Origin: Haloterrigena salifodinae
GTDB lineage: Archaea > Halobacteriota > Halobacteria > Halobacteriales > Natrialbaceae
Direction: 5' to 3'
Assembly (NCBI RefSeq): GCF_003977755.1
Contig: NZ_RQWN01000002.1
Span: forward strand, 558,001-622,000
Length of the DNA: 64,000 nucleotides
Part shown: in pieces, positions 17,305 through 25,531 of the stretch
Layout: every line of letters begins with the position of its first letter
How positions within the stretch are numbered: the stretch's first letter is position 1
Notes under the pieces: model-generated
The model's input: only the letters and a program-made list of their open reading frames with translations
Database searches by the model: none
What the model was told of the DNA's origin: nothing
Program-made: the position numbers and the translations under genes

Positions 17305-17649
17305 ATGCCCGAGCCCACCACCGACCGAGAGCCGATCGTCAGCGAGGGACGGTACGCAGTCGTCGCCGCCGCCGATGCCGACGCGGCCGACTACTGGTTC
17401 GTCGCCGACGACGGCGACCACGCCGTTCCGCTCGAGGACGCGACGCTCCACGACGCCGCGACCGTCCTCTCGCGGGTTCGAAACATGCGGACCGATCCCG
17501 AGAGAACGGGGACGGAAACGGCGTCGGGCGACGGCACGGAACTGACCTGCCACGACTGCGGCGAGACGTGGACCTACACCGGGTCGGACGAGCACGCGGC
17601 CTGTCCAAACTGCGAGACGGAGGTCCCGGTGGAGGGAATCGGGCCGTAA
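17305..17649 (+). CDS. Conserved haloarchaeal protein with C-terminal zinc ribbon
   Basis: A 114-residue protein. An N-terminal beta-rich domain (EGRYAVVAAADADAADYWFV) with an acidic surface is followed by a zinc ribbon with two CxxC pairs, CHDCGETW and CPNCETEVP. It probably binds one zinc ion. No enzymatic motif is seen. The gene stands alone on the plus strand between two unrelated genes. Confidence 0.7.
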   Translation: MPEPTTDREPIVSEGRYAVVAAADADAADYWFVADDGDHAVPLEDATLHDAATVLSRVRNMRTDPERTGTETASGDGTELTCHDCGETWTYTGSDEHAACPNCETEVPVEGIGP

Positions 17650-17829
17650 GGACGCGGCTAGGGTCGGTTCCCGTTCCTCGCGTGATCGACCTCAAGACGC
17701 ACCGTCAGCAGTCAACCACGAGCACCAAGGCCGAACGCTTGTAGCGGGAGTGGCCCAACGGATCGTCGTGAGTTCGAAACCGCTGGACGGAATCGCTGTC
17801 GGCGACGCCGCCACCGTCGGTGACCGACC

Positions 17830-18465
17830 GTGACGCCGGAGTTGACCAGACGCGAAGCGATCGCCGGACTCGGAAGCGCGGTCGCCGTCGGGAGCGGGAC
17901 CGGCCTTGCGAGCGCGGCGGAGTCGCCCGCCGACGCGGTCGTCGACCTCGAGCGTGACAGCGAGGCCGACTATCCGCGCTGTCTCTACAAACCCGACAGT
18001 GACGACGAGTGGAACCCCGTGTTGCCGATCAACATCCACGCGCAGGACTCGAGCGGTGGGGCGGCGCTGTCGACGGTCGAAGACAGCTTCTCCGGATTCG
18101 GGAACCTCGAGTGGACGCGGGTCTTCCCCGACGCGACCGCACGGGCGTGGGACGGCGAGCGGGAGGAACTCGTCCCGCCGGACCACTCGTTTCGGCGGCC
18201 GCGACTGGGCGACGAGTGGAACCACGTCCACATCTGGGCAGTCGACGAGGATCGGGTCGCGATCCACGCCCATCTGGACGTCGTCGATCTCACGTCCTCG
18301 CACTTCCACCGGGGCGACCGGTACGGCGACGCAGCCGCGGAAGCCGCCGCTCACCTCGCCGACGAGGGCTGGGAGATGGAGACCCCCTATAGCATCGAGT
18401 ACGGCGTCGAGGACGACCGACTCGAGCGCTGGGGCGACACCGGCGACGTGAAACTGGTCTATTAG
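17830..18465 (+). CDS. Tat-exported hypothetical protein
   Basis: A 211-residue protein with a GTG start at 17830 and a Tat signal (TRREAIAGLGSAVAVGSGTG) lacking a lipobox, so it is probably released or loosely bound outside. The mature part is acidic and rich in Trp, His and Asp (NHVHIWAVDEDRVAIHAHLD, SSHFHRGDRYGDAA), which could point to metal or sugar binding, but no family is recognised. It is convergent with the DUF2797 gene; strong hairpins lie in between. Confidence 0.7.
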   Translation: MTPELTRREAIAGLGSAVAVGSGTGLASAAESPADAVVDLERDSEADYPRCLYKPDSDDEWNPVLPINIHAQDSSGGAALSTVEDSFSGFGNLEWTRVFPDATARAWDGEREELVPPDHSFRRPRLGDEWNHVHIWAVDEDRVAIHAHLDVVDLTSSHFHRGDRYGDAAAEAAAHLADEGWEMETPYSIEYGVEDDRLERWGDTGDVKLVY

Positions 18466-18567
18466 AGCGGCCTCGAGTTCTTCTTCAGCGAGCTACTGAT
18501 CGGCGTGCGGTGGCGCGCGCTGTGCCGCGGTGAGCCACTGGTGAGCCGCGACACGGACTTGCGCGAG

Positions 18568-18615
18568 GTCTTCGCGAGCCCCGCGAGCGAAGACTTGTCA
18601 GAGCTTGCTCTGACA
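18568..18615. terminator. Two adjacent perfect hairpins between convergent genes
   Basis: Hairpin 1: GTCTTCGC (18568-18575) pairs with GCGAAGAC (18587-18594), loop of 11. Hairpin 2: TGTCAGAGC (18596-18604) pairs with GCTCTGACA (18607-18615), loop of 2. They sit in the 314-base gap between convergent genes ending at 18465 and 18780, where a bidirectional transcription end is expected. Otherwise the gap holds no gene. Confidence 0.45.
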
Positions 18616-18779
18616 GCGGATGAGTGAGGGAACGAAGTGACCGAACGAATCGGCTGGGAAGGGAGTGGCTACTCCTCGTTGCCACGAGTAGCGGTACTCT
18701 CGAGAACAGTCTTCTTCACAAAACACTCGAGAAAGTCACCAAGAGACTGCTCGAGAGGGAAACCAACCAAATACATCGA

Positions 18780-19535
18780 CTAGCCGAACGAGCCGAGCGA
18801 GGACTGCAGGTTCCGGTTCGTCTCGCCTACAGTCACGTCGTAGCCGACCAGATCCCGAATATCGACGGCGTAGGTCGTCCCGCCGGTCTCGAGCACCAAT
18901 AGTCGCCCCTTCACGCCGACGACGGTCCCCGAGGCGATGGTCTCGGGCACCGGCTGGGCCTCGAGACCCAGCCCGTAGTCGAAGTCGAACCGGTCGATGA
19001 CGTCGAACTCGGTCAGCACGTCGTCCCACGCGCTTTCGTCGACCGTCGCGGCAAGCGAAGCCACCTTCGTCGGCGTTCGGACGCGGTCGACCAGCCGCTC
19101 GGCGATCTCGGCCTCGAGTTCGCGGGCGATCCGGCCGTTCGAGACGGTGTGGATGTGGGCTGCCCGATCGGCGCCCTGCTCGCGCAGGCGGGTCTCGAGG
19201 CGGCGGGACTTGGTGACGCCGACCTTGAACGTGTCCGGTGCGAAGGCGGCGACGTAGACCGCGTGCTCCTCGTAGCAGTCCATCTCGTCTTTCAGACAGG
19301 TGCCAGTACAGCGGGCACAGACCCACGTGCTCGTGTGGAACTCGCAGTAGGGCGCTGACGGTCGGTCGCAGTCGACGTGGCCGCCGTCATCGTCGATCGT
19401 CCCGGCGCAGTGGCGCTCGCCGAGCGCGTAGCCGAGCTCGGCGCCGGCCTCGAGCGGCCGCCCCTCGACCGCGTCGCCGTCGCTGACCAGCAGCATCGAT
19501 CCGCGGCCGCTCGGTTCGTAGCCGACCAGTTGCAC
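18780..19535 (-). CDS. DUF2797 family protein
   Basis: A 251-residue protein. After an N-terminal beta region (LVGYEPSGRGSMLLVSD) it has a Cys/His cluster (ERHCAG, VDCDRPSAPYCEFHT, VCARCTGTC), a probable zinc site of six or more ligands, then an alpha/beta domain with KVGVTKSRRLETRLREQGAD, which resembles a GIY-YIG-like core and is the DUF2797 signature, and a C-terminal beta barrel (GVKGRLLVLETGGTTYAVDI). The family is found in archaea and actinobacteria; its biochemical role is not established. Confidence 0.82.
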   Translation of the reverse strand: MQLVGYEPSGRGSMLLVSDGDAVEGRPLEAGAELGYALGERHCAGTIDDDGGHVDCDRPSAPYCEFHTSTWVCARCTGTCLKDEMDCYEEHAVYVAAFAPDTFKVGVTKSRRLETRLREQGADRAAHIHTVSNGRIARELEAEIAERLVDRVRTPTKVASLAATVDESAWDDVLTEFDVIDRFDFDYGLGLEAQPVPETIASGTVVGVKGRLLVLETGGTTYAVDIRDLVGYDVTVGETNRNLQSSLGSFG

Positions 19536-19731
19536 GCCCGCGGGTTCGGGCTGGGCGCAAATAGGCGTAGCGCTCCCGGTCCTCGAGAGCGCGCCGGATC
19601 GAACGCAGCCGCAACTGACCGCGGTTACGGCCGCTGTTACTCTGTGCGCGTTCGTGGGTCATGCTCGGGCTACGTACGGGTACGGCCCGGATTCCAGACG
19701 TTCACAGCCGACGTACCTTACAGTATACAAA

Positions 19732-19739
19732 TTATATAA
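19732..19739 (+). promoter_or_regulatory. TATA box of the phoD-like gene
   Basis: TTATATAA in an AT-rich patch, 38 bases before the ATG at 19777. It is the only AT-rich stretch in the divergent region shared with the DUF2797 gene. Confidence 0.5.
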
Positions 19740-19776
19740 GCTATTGTTGGAATCCGGTGCGGAAAGTATCGCAGTC

Positions 19777-21969
19777 ATGACGGACACACACGTTGACGAG
19801 CGAACCGAAGCGGGGACGGACAATCGACGGGCGTTTCTGCAGACGATCGGGCTGGCAACGACGGCCGGCTTGATGGGTACGGCGGCCGGAGAATCGGATT
19901 CGGCAGAGTCGACGACCGCGAGTAGCGACGCCGACCTCGTGTCGCTCTCTCACGGCGTCGCGGTCGGCGACGTCACCGCCACGACGGCGGTCGTCTGGGC
20001 GCGAGCGGCCGAGGCGGCGACGATCCACGTCGCCTACAGCCCCGACCAGTCGTTCGACCGCGTCGGCTACGATCGGACGACCGTCGACGCCGAGACCGAC
20101 ACCACGGGCCAGCTCCGACTCGAGTCCCTCGAGTCGAACACGCGCTACCGATACCACGTCTGGGCGACGGCGGGGGAGACCGCCTACCGGCCGCTGAACG
20201 GTCGAACGGGCGGACCGAAGGGACGCAGCCCCGGAGGGTCGAAAGGGAAAGGAAAAGGGAACGACGACCATCCCGGAAAGGGTCGCGGACCGAAGAAGCG
20301 ACCGGACGAGGACGGTCGCGGCGACGGCGATCGGATCGCCGACGCGATCCCCGAGGCGGTCGAAAGCGGGACGTTCGTCACGGCCCCGGCGCCTGACGAC
20401 GAGGCGGCCGTCTCCTTCGCCTGGAGCGGCGACACGTGGGGCTATGGCGACGACCCCGTCGAACCGCCGTTTCCGGGGCTGCGGACGATCGCCGAGTGCG
20501 ATCCGGACTTCTTCCTCTACCACGGGGACACGATCTACGCCGACGCGCTGACGCCGGCCGGCAAGGTCACCGAGGACACCCCGATTGACGAGGCCCTCGA
20601 GATCTACCGCGGGAAGTACAAGGAGATGCGCGATCCGCCGGCCGAGGTCGCCGAGCAGACTAACCTGCAGGAACTGCTGCAGTCGACGTCGGTCTACACC
20701 GTCTGGGACGACCACGAGGTCATCAACAACTTCGCGGGGCCGATCGAGCCGCTGATGCCCGAGGGGCGACGGGCCTTCCGCGAGTACTGGCCGCTGGACC
20801 GTGACGACGACGCCGATCCCGGCGAATCAAACCGGTTCTACGACTCCTTCCGCTGGGGGAAACACGTCGAACTGTTCCTCATCGACACGCGCCAGTACCG
20901 CGATCCGAACGTCGATCTGGACTCGAAGACGCTGCTCGGACGGGAGCAACTCGAGTGGCTGAAGGGAGCGCTCGCCGACTCCGACGCGACGTGGAAGCTC
21001 CTCGCCTCGCCGGCCCCGCTGGGCTATCCCTCCGACTCGTGGGCGACCGAGGCGGACCCGACCGGCTACGAGGCGGAACTGCTCGAGGTCGTCGAACACG
21101 TCCAGACGGAGCCGGTTTCGAACCTGGTCGTCGTCGCGGGCGACGTCCACAAGTCGGTCGTGAGCGCGTACGACCCGGACGACGACGGCGAGTTCGAATT
21201 CTTCGAGGCCGTCGCCGGACCGCTGGGCGCACCCGCGGGCGAGCCCGACGATCTTTATCCCGCGCTCAACCCGACGGAGTTCTTCGCGAAGGGTGAGTAC
21301 CGGAACTTCGCCACCGTCGACGTCGCCGAGTCGGGCGAGACCCTCACGATCGGCATCTACGACGAGCACGGGACCGAACAGTTCACGAAGACGATCAGCA
21401 CGTCCGATATCGACGCCGCGGCCGATCCCGAGAACCCGGACCGCATCGAGAGCACCTTCGACGAGGACGCCGAGGGCTGGCTCGTCTCCCAGAACGGCGG
21501 GAGCAACCGGCCGGTCTACCACGGGACCGGCGGCAACCCCGGCGGCCACATCGGCGACGCGGAAAACAAGGGCGGCGTCGCCTGGTACTACCAGGCGCCG
21601 TTCGAGTACCTCGGCGACCGCGAGGCGTTCTACGGCGGGACCCTCTCGTTCGATCTCCGGCAGGAGCCGGCCGACCAGCAGTTCGACGCCGAGCCCGTCG
21701 AGGGCGGCGACGTGCTGTTGCAAAGCGGCGATCGCAAACTCGTCTACGAGTTCCGCGGCGCCGACGACGACCCCGGCGAGGAGTGGACCTCCTACGAGGT
21801 GTCGCTCTCGGCCGACGAGCCCTGGATCGGTCTGACGAGCCGGGAGCCACTCGCTACCGAGGAACGGTTCCGCGAGGTCCTCGCCGACCTCGAGGTACTG
21901 CGCATCCGCGGCGAGTACCGCTCCGGCGACGACACCAGCTACCTCGACAACGTCGTCCTGACGAAGTAG
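19777..21969 (+). CDS. phoD: Alkaline phosphatase D-like exported protein with laminin-B-like C-terminal domain
   Basis: 730 residues. It has a Tat signal (NRRAFLQTIGLATTAGLMG), an N-terminal Fn3-like PhoD_N domain (VAVGDVTATTAVVWARA) interrupted by a Gly/Lys-rich linker (residues about 145-180), and then the PhoD metallophosphatase domain with its metal ligands (SFAWSGDTWGY, DFFLYHGDTIYAD, TVWDDHEVINNF, VVVAGDVHKS). Residues about 560-730 are a beta domain with APFEYLGDREAFYGGTLSFD, the pattern of laminin B (IV-A) domains. PhoD enzymes cleave phosphodi- and monoesters outside the cell. The extra domain probably binds polymer or surface material. The start at 19777 is set by the Tat signal and the upstream TATA box. 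Confidence 0.88.
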   Translation: MTDTHVDERTEAGTDNRRAFLQTIGLATTAGLMGTAAGESDSAESTTASSDADLVSLSHGVAVGDVTATTAVVWARAAEAATIHVAYSPDQSFDRVGYDRTTVDAETDTTGQLRLESLESNTRYRYHVWATAGETAYRPLNGRTGGPKGRSPGGSKGKGKGNDDHPGKGRGPKKRPDEDGRGDGDRIADAIPEAVESGTFVTAPAPDDEAAVSFAWSGDTWGYGDDPVEPPFPGLRTIAECDPDFFLYHGDTIYADALTPAGKVTEDTPIDEALEIYRGKYKEMRDPPAEVAEQTNLQELLQSTSVYTVWDDHEVINNFAGPIEPLMPEGRRAFREYWPLDRDDDADPGESNRFYDSFRWGKHVELFLIDTRQYRDPNVDLDSKTLLGREQLEWLKGALADSDATWKLLASPAPLGYPSDSWATEADPTGYEAELLEVVEHVQTEPVSNLVVVAGDVHKSVVSAYDPDDDGEFEFFEAVAGPLGAPAGEPDDLYPALNPTEFFAKGEYRNFATVDVAESGETLTIGIYDEHGTEQFTKTISTSDIDAAADPENPDRIESTFDEDAEGWLVSQNGGSNRPVYHGTGGNPGGHIGDAENKGGVAWYYQAPFEYLGDREAFYGGTLSFDLRQEPADQQFDAEPVEGGDVLLQSGDRKLVYEFRGADDDPGEEWTSYEVSLSADEPWIGLTSREPLATEERFREVLADLEVLRIRGEYRSGDDTSYLDNVVLTK

Positions 21970-22049
21970 GGAACTCGGCCGGCCTCGAGTCGGCCGATCA
22001 GCCGCGTCGCGAGCGAAGAGCTATCCCGTTCACCTGCGAACCCACGTCC

Positions 22050-22409
22050 ATGACACTCGAGGGGACGCTCGAGGCGGACGTATCGACGGCCGACGGCGGA
22101 CCGCGACCGGGCGACGTCGCGTTCGCGTTTACCGTAACTAACGCCGGCTCTGAGCCCGTCGAACTGCAGTTCTCGGACATGTGTAAGGCGGAGTTCGTCG
22201 TTCGCGACGGCGACCGGGAGGTCTGGCGCTTTACCGAGGGGCGGATGTTCGCCCAGATGCTCAGCCGGGAGGCGCTCGCACCCGGGGAGTCGTCGACCTA
22301 CGAGGCCGAGTGGGAACGACCGCGGCCGGGCGCGTACACCGCGACCGCCGAGTTGCGGGCCCAGGAGGCGTCGTGCGAGGCCCACACGCCGCTCGCCGTT
22401 CCGGAGTGA
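22050..22409 (+). CDS. BsuPI-like immunoglobulin-fold protein
   Basis: A 119-residue protein matching the BsuPI proteinase-inhibitor fold: FAFTVTNAGSEPVELQFSDM, then VWRFTEGRMFAQMLSREALA and an APGESSTYEAEW turn before the last strands. No signal peptide, so it is cytoplasmic. The Bacillus protein inhibits an intracellular serine protease; in archaea the target is unknown. The ATG at 22050 fits the start of the fold. It follows phoD on the same strand with 80 bases between, so it may be cotranscribed. Confidence 0.75.
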   Translation: MTLEGTLEADVSTADGGPRPGDVAFAFTVTNAGSEPVELQFSDMCKAEFVVRDGDREVWRFTEGRMFAQMLSREALAPGESSTYEAEWERPRPGAYTATAELRAQEASCEAHTPLAVPE

Positions 22410-22515
22410 TCGGCCGCGTCCGTCCGAACGAGGTTCTCATTTCTGAAATCAGTTTTCCCAACTATGCAACACTCGTTCGCGTTTCGGAGTAGAACTATTG
22501 GGCTTCTCCATAGGG

Positions 22516-22522
22516 TATAAAT
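22516..22522 (+). promoter_or_regulatory. TATA box of cbiX
   Basis: TATAAAT lies 24-30 bases before the ATG at 22546, the classic haloarchaeal spacing for a leaderless mRNA, and so also supports that start. Confidence 0.65.
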
Positions 22523-22545
22523 TGGCTCCGTCCGAACGGTCGGCC

Positions 22546-23445
22546 ATGCAAGCGCTGGTCATCGCGGCGCACGGCTCGCACCTGAATCCCGACGCCTCGG
22601 ACCCAACCTACGCCCACGCGGACACCGTCCGCGAGACGGGCGCGTTCGACGAGGTCCGCGAGGCCTTCTGGAAGGAGGAACCGCACTTCCGCGAGGTGAT
22701 CCGCACCTTGGAGTCCGACGAGGTGTTCGTCGTCCCCCTCTTCATCAGCGAGGGCTACTTCACCGAGCAGGTTATCCCCCGCGAACTCCGCCTGGAGGAG
22801 TGGGACCCCGAGAAGTGGGACTCCGACGGCACGAGCGCCTCGCAGGTCACCCTCGAGGCCGAGGATGTCGGCAAGACGATCCACTACTGCGGTCCGGTCG
22901 GGACCCACGACGCGATGACGGACGTGATCGTCCAGCGCGCCGAGTCCGTCACAGGGGATCCCGACGTCGGCGACGGGGTCGGGCTAGCCGTCGTCGGCCA
23001 CGGCACCGAGCGCAACGAGAACTCCGCGAAGGCCATCGAGTACCACACCGAGCGCATCCGCGAGATGGACCGGTTCGACGAAGCCAAGGCGCTGTTCATG
23101 GACGAGGAACCTGAGGTCGACGACGTGACCGACTACTTCGAGACCGAGGACATCGTCGTCGTCCCGCTCTTTATCGCCGACGGCTACCACACCCAGGAGG
23201 ACATCCCCGAAGACATGGGGCTGACCGAGGACTACCGGCTGGGCTGGGATGTGCCGAGCGACGTCGACGGCCACCGGATCTGGTACGCCGGCGCCGTCGG
23301 CACCGAGGGGCTGATGGCCGACGTAATCCTGGAGCGCGCGGCCGACGCCGGCGCCGATATCGGCGACGCGGTCGAGTCCGTCCGCGAGGCGGCCAGCCTC
23401 GAGACCGGCGCCGATCCCGAACCGAGCGCGGAGCCGGGTGACTGA
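22546..23445 (+). CDS. cbiX: Sirohydrochlorin cobaltochelatase-type protein CbiX
   Basis: A 299-residue protein with two CbiX-like halves: ALVIAAHGSHLNPDASDPTY and VGLAVVGHGTERNENSAKA, each starting with the catalytic His of class II chelatases (AHG and GHG), and each with a VVPLFISEGYFT / VVPLFIADGYHT strand. It inserts cobalt into sirohydrochlorin for cobalamin. The next gene, two bases downstream, is a DR2241-type partner. In Deinococcus the chelatase and DR2241 domains are in one protein, which argues that these two form a complex. A leaderless start follows from the TATA box. Confidence 0.88.
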   Translation: MQALVIAAHGSHLNPDASDPTYAHADTVRETGAFDEVREAFWKEEPHFREVIRTLESDEVFVVPLFISEGYFTEQVIPRELRLEEWDPEKWDSDGTSASQVTLEAEDVGKTIHYCGPVGTHDAMTDVIVQRAESVTGDPDVGDGVGLAVVGHGTERNENSAKAIEYHTERIREMDRFDEAKALFMDEEPEVDDVTDYFETEDIVVVPLFIADGYHTQEDIPEDMGLTEDYRLGWDVPSDVDGHRIWYAGAVGTEGLMADVILERAADAGADIGDAVESVREAASLETGADPEPSAEPGD

Positions 23446-23447
23446 TC

Positions 23448-24605
23448 GTGACGGCGACACCGGCCAGCGTCGAGGCGCTGCTCGAGACCGTCGACGACGG
23501 CGCGGTCGCATTCGACGGCTTCCGGGTCGAGCGCGCCGCGGACGACTACGCGCTCGAGACCCCCGACGAGGAGTGGACCGGCCTCGCGGCCGACGACCTC
23601 GCGGACGCCCTCGAGCCGCTTTCCGACTACGTCACGAACTGGCGCTACTGGCAGCGGTCCGTCGGCGGCGAGGGAACCGCCCGCCGGGCGTTCCTCCGGT
23701 GGTGTGAGCGCGCGCCGCTCGAGGTCGAGGAAGTCGGCGACGAGGAGACCGACGCCTATCCGTCGGTCGACGACCCCCTGTCCGTCCCCGAGCGCTACGA
23801 CGCACTTCGGGACGGCCTCGACCGCGAGTGGGGCCAACTGTGTATCACCGCGCGACTCGTCGACGACGCCGACGACGACCCCGCCGGCGAGCGCGTCTAC
23901 GACCTCTGGCACGTCGACGACGCCGGCAGCGACCTCGCCGACCTCGAGGTGTACGACGATCCGCGCGACGCCCGCGAGATCGCGACCTACGATGGAGACG
24001 GCCGCTACCGGCCGCTGAAGACGGCGCCGACGCTTCCCTCGGGGTGGGCCTTCACCGGCCTCTCCGGCGGGGAGCTCGTCGAGACCGTCGAGTTCTTCTA
24101 CCCCGCGACGGTCGCCAACTGGCACCGCGAACTGCGAGGGACGCTCGACGTCGACCACTGGACCAAGACCGCCGAGCGCCAGACCGGTATCTACGACGTC
24201 TTAGACGAAATGCCCCGCGAGGGCGTCGAGTGGATGGCCGAGGCTTGCTGCGTCGACTCGCAGTGCCTGCGCCGGCGCGAGTGGGAGTTCGACGAGGACG
24301 ACGAGCTCGACGTCGACGGCGGCGACGGCCCGTTCCCCTGCCGAGAGCCGTGTTCGCTGGTCGTTGCCGCCGCCCGCAAGTGGACCATCCTCGAGTCCGA
24401 GCAGGAACGCACCTACGAACTCGAGTTGACCGCCAGCGAGTACAACCAGCTCGCGGAGCTGATCGACGCCGTCGCTGAGGGCCGAACCGACGAGATCCGC
24501 GAAGCCGACGTCAACGACGGCGCGAACCGCTACCGGGCGCGCTACCTGCGGGCCAAGCGGTTCGACGAAGAGGGGAACCTCGAGGCCAAACGAATCGACG
24601 ACTGA
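23448..24605 (+). CDS. DR2241-family protein, partner of the cobaltochelatase
   Basis: A 385-residue acidic protein starting with GTG two bases after cbiX. It matches the non-chelatase domains of Deinococcus DR2241. The central part has aromatic-rich beta regions (TNWRYWQRSVGG, VEFFYPATVANWHRELRG). Residues about 265-305 hold EACCVDSQCLRRREWEF and PFPCREPCSL, a set of cysteines that can ligate one [4Fe-4S] cluster as reported for DR2241. The C-terminal helix-turn region is charged. It probably supplies a redox or substrate-holding function to CbiX; direct evidence is lacking. Confidence 0.82.
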   Translation: MTATPASVEALLETVDDGAVAFDGFRVERAADDYALETPDEEWTGLAADDLADALEPLSDYVTNWRYWQRSVGGEGTARRAFLRWCERAPLEVEEVGDEETDAYPSVDDPLSVPERYDALRDGLDREWGQLCITARLVDDADDDPAGERVYDLWHVDDAGSDLADLEVYDDPRDAREIATYDGDGRYRPLKTAPTLPSGWAFTGLSGGELVETVEFFYPATVANWHRELRGTLDVDHWTKTAERQTGIYDVLDEMPREGVEWMAEACCVDSQCLRRREWEFDEDDELDVDGGDGPFPCREPCSLVVAAARKWTILESEQERTYELELTASEYNQLAELIDAVAEGRTDEIREADVNDGANRYRARYLRAKRFDEEGNLEAKRIDD

Positions 24606-24655
24606 GACTGACCGCCGGGTACTCGATACTCGGATCCCGGCCGTCGCGTCACCGC

Positions 24656-25237
24656 CTACCAAACCAACAGCAACAGCACCGCGACGACGCCGGCGACGAC
24701 GACCACAGCGGCAGCGGTGGCGACGGGACCGCCGATCGAAGCCGCGGTCAGCGTCCCGATCGCGGCCATGACGAGGCCGAGGACGGCGATCGCGAGCGTC
24801 CCCGGATCGAGCCCGTTCGAGGAGAGAAGCCGGTCGAGACCCGTCGGCGACGGGCCCGAGTCCGGGCGTCTGGGTTCGGCGAACGATTCGTCCACGTCGA
24901 CCCCGTCCGGCACGGGACCGACGGTGACGGGAACGACGACGGATTCGGCGCCGTAGCCGGTCAGCACCTCGAGCGCGCCGTCGATCGGCTCGTCGATCGC
25001 CTCCGCGGAGACGCGGACGGGGACGACCGTCTCGCCGTCGCCCTCGACGTAGTAGTTCGGCGTCTCGAGCGCGGCGATTCGCTCGAGGCCGCCGTCAAGC
25101 CGGCAGTGGACGTGCGCGGGGGCGCCGTGGCTCTCCAGGCGCAGGTCGAAGGAGCCGCGGGTCTCTACGCTGTCGACGCTCGGTTCGAGCGAGTCGGACG
25201 AGCCGCGGTTGACGTGGACGGTGACCTCGGTTGACAC
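24656..25237 (-). CDS. Conserved haloarchaeal membrane protein with external beta domain
   Basis: 193 residues from a GTG at 25237. The first 135 residues are beta-rich without Cys (TEVTVHVNRGSSDSLEPSVD, GDGETVVPVRVSAEAID), followed by a Pro-rich linker and two C-terminal membrane helices (TLAIAVLGLVMAAIGTLTAA and VATAAAVVVVAGVVAVLLLL). No signal peptide, so the beta domain should be cytoplasmic. No function is recognised. The GTG lies 16 bases after the Trm112-like gene, so they form an operon. Confidence 0.65.
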   Translation of the reverse strand: MSTEVTVHVNRGSSDSLEPSVDSVETRGSFDLRLESHGAPAHVHCRLDGGLERIAALETPNYYVEGDGETVVPVRVSAEAIDEPIDGALEVLTGYGAESVVVPVTVGPVPDGVDVDESFAEPRRPDSGPSPTGLDRLLSSNGLDPGTLAIAVLGLVMAAIGTLTAASIGGPVATAAAVVVVAGVVAVLLLLVW

Positions 25238-25253
25238 GAATGGCGTTCCCCGG

Positions 25254-25451
25254 TTAGGCCGGCGTCTCTTCGCGCATGTCCGGCGGCAGCAGGTTCGGAA
25301 TGCCGTCTTCGATCGGGTAGCGCTCGCCGCACTCGGTACAGACGAGGTCGCCGCCAATGATTTCGTCCGCATCGTCGCGGTCGGCGTCCTCGAGTTCCAG
25401 CTCGTGTTTGTCCAGCGGACAACAGAGGATCTCCAGCAACGACTCTTGCAT
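25254..25451 (-). CDS. Trm112-like zinc protein, methyltransferase activator
   Basis: 65 residues: MQESLLEILCCPLDKHELEL, then LVCTECGERYPIEDGIPNLL, the Trm112/UPF0434 fold with four Cys for zinc. In Haloferax, Trm112 binds and activates several SAM methyltransferases acting on tRNA and translation factors. A Trm9-like methyltransferase lies at 37921 in this window and is a reasonable partner. It is upstream of the membrane protein gene and follows purA on the same strand. Confidence 0.9.
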   Translation of the reverse strand: MQESLLEILCCPLDKHELELEDADRDDADEIIGGDLVCTECGERYPIEDGIPNLLPPDMREETPA

Positions 25452-25531
25452 AGTACGAACGGTGGCCGCATCCAGCAAAAGGTTTCGGGAACGCGGGCGC
25501 GACCCGGCGGCCGAGTCCCCGAATCGTCGCG

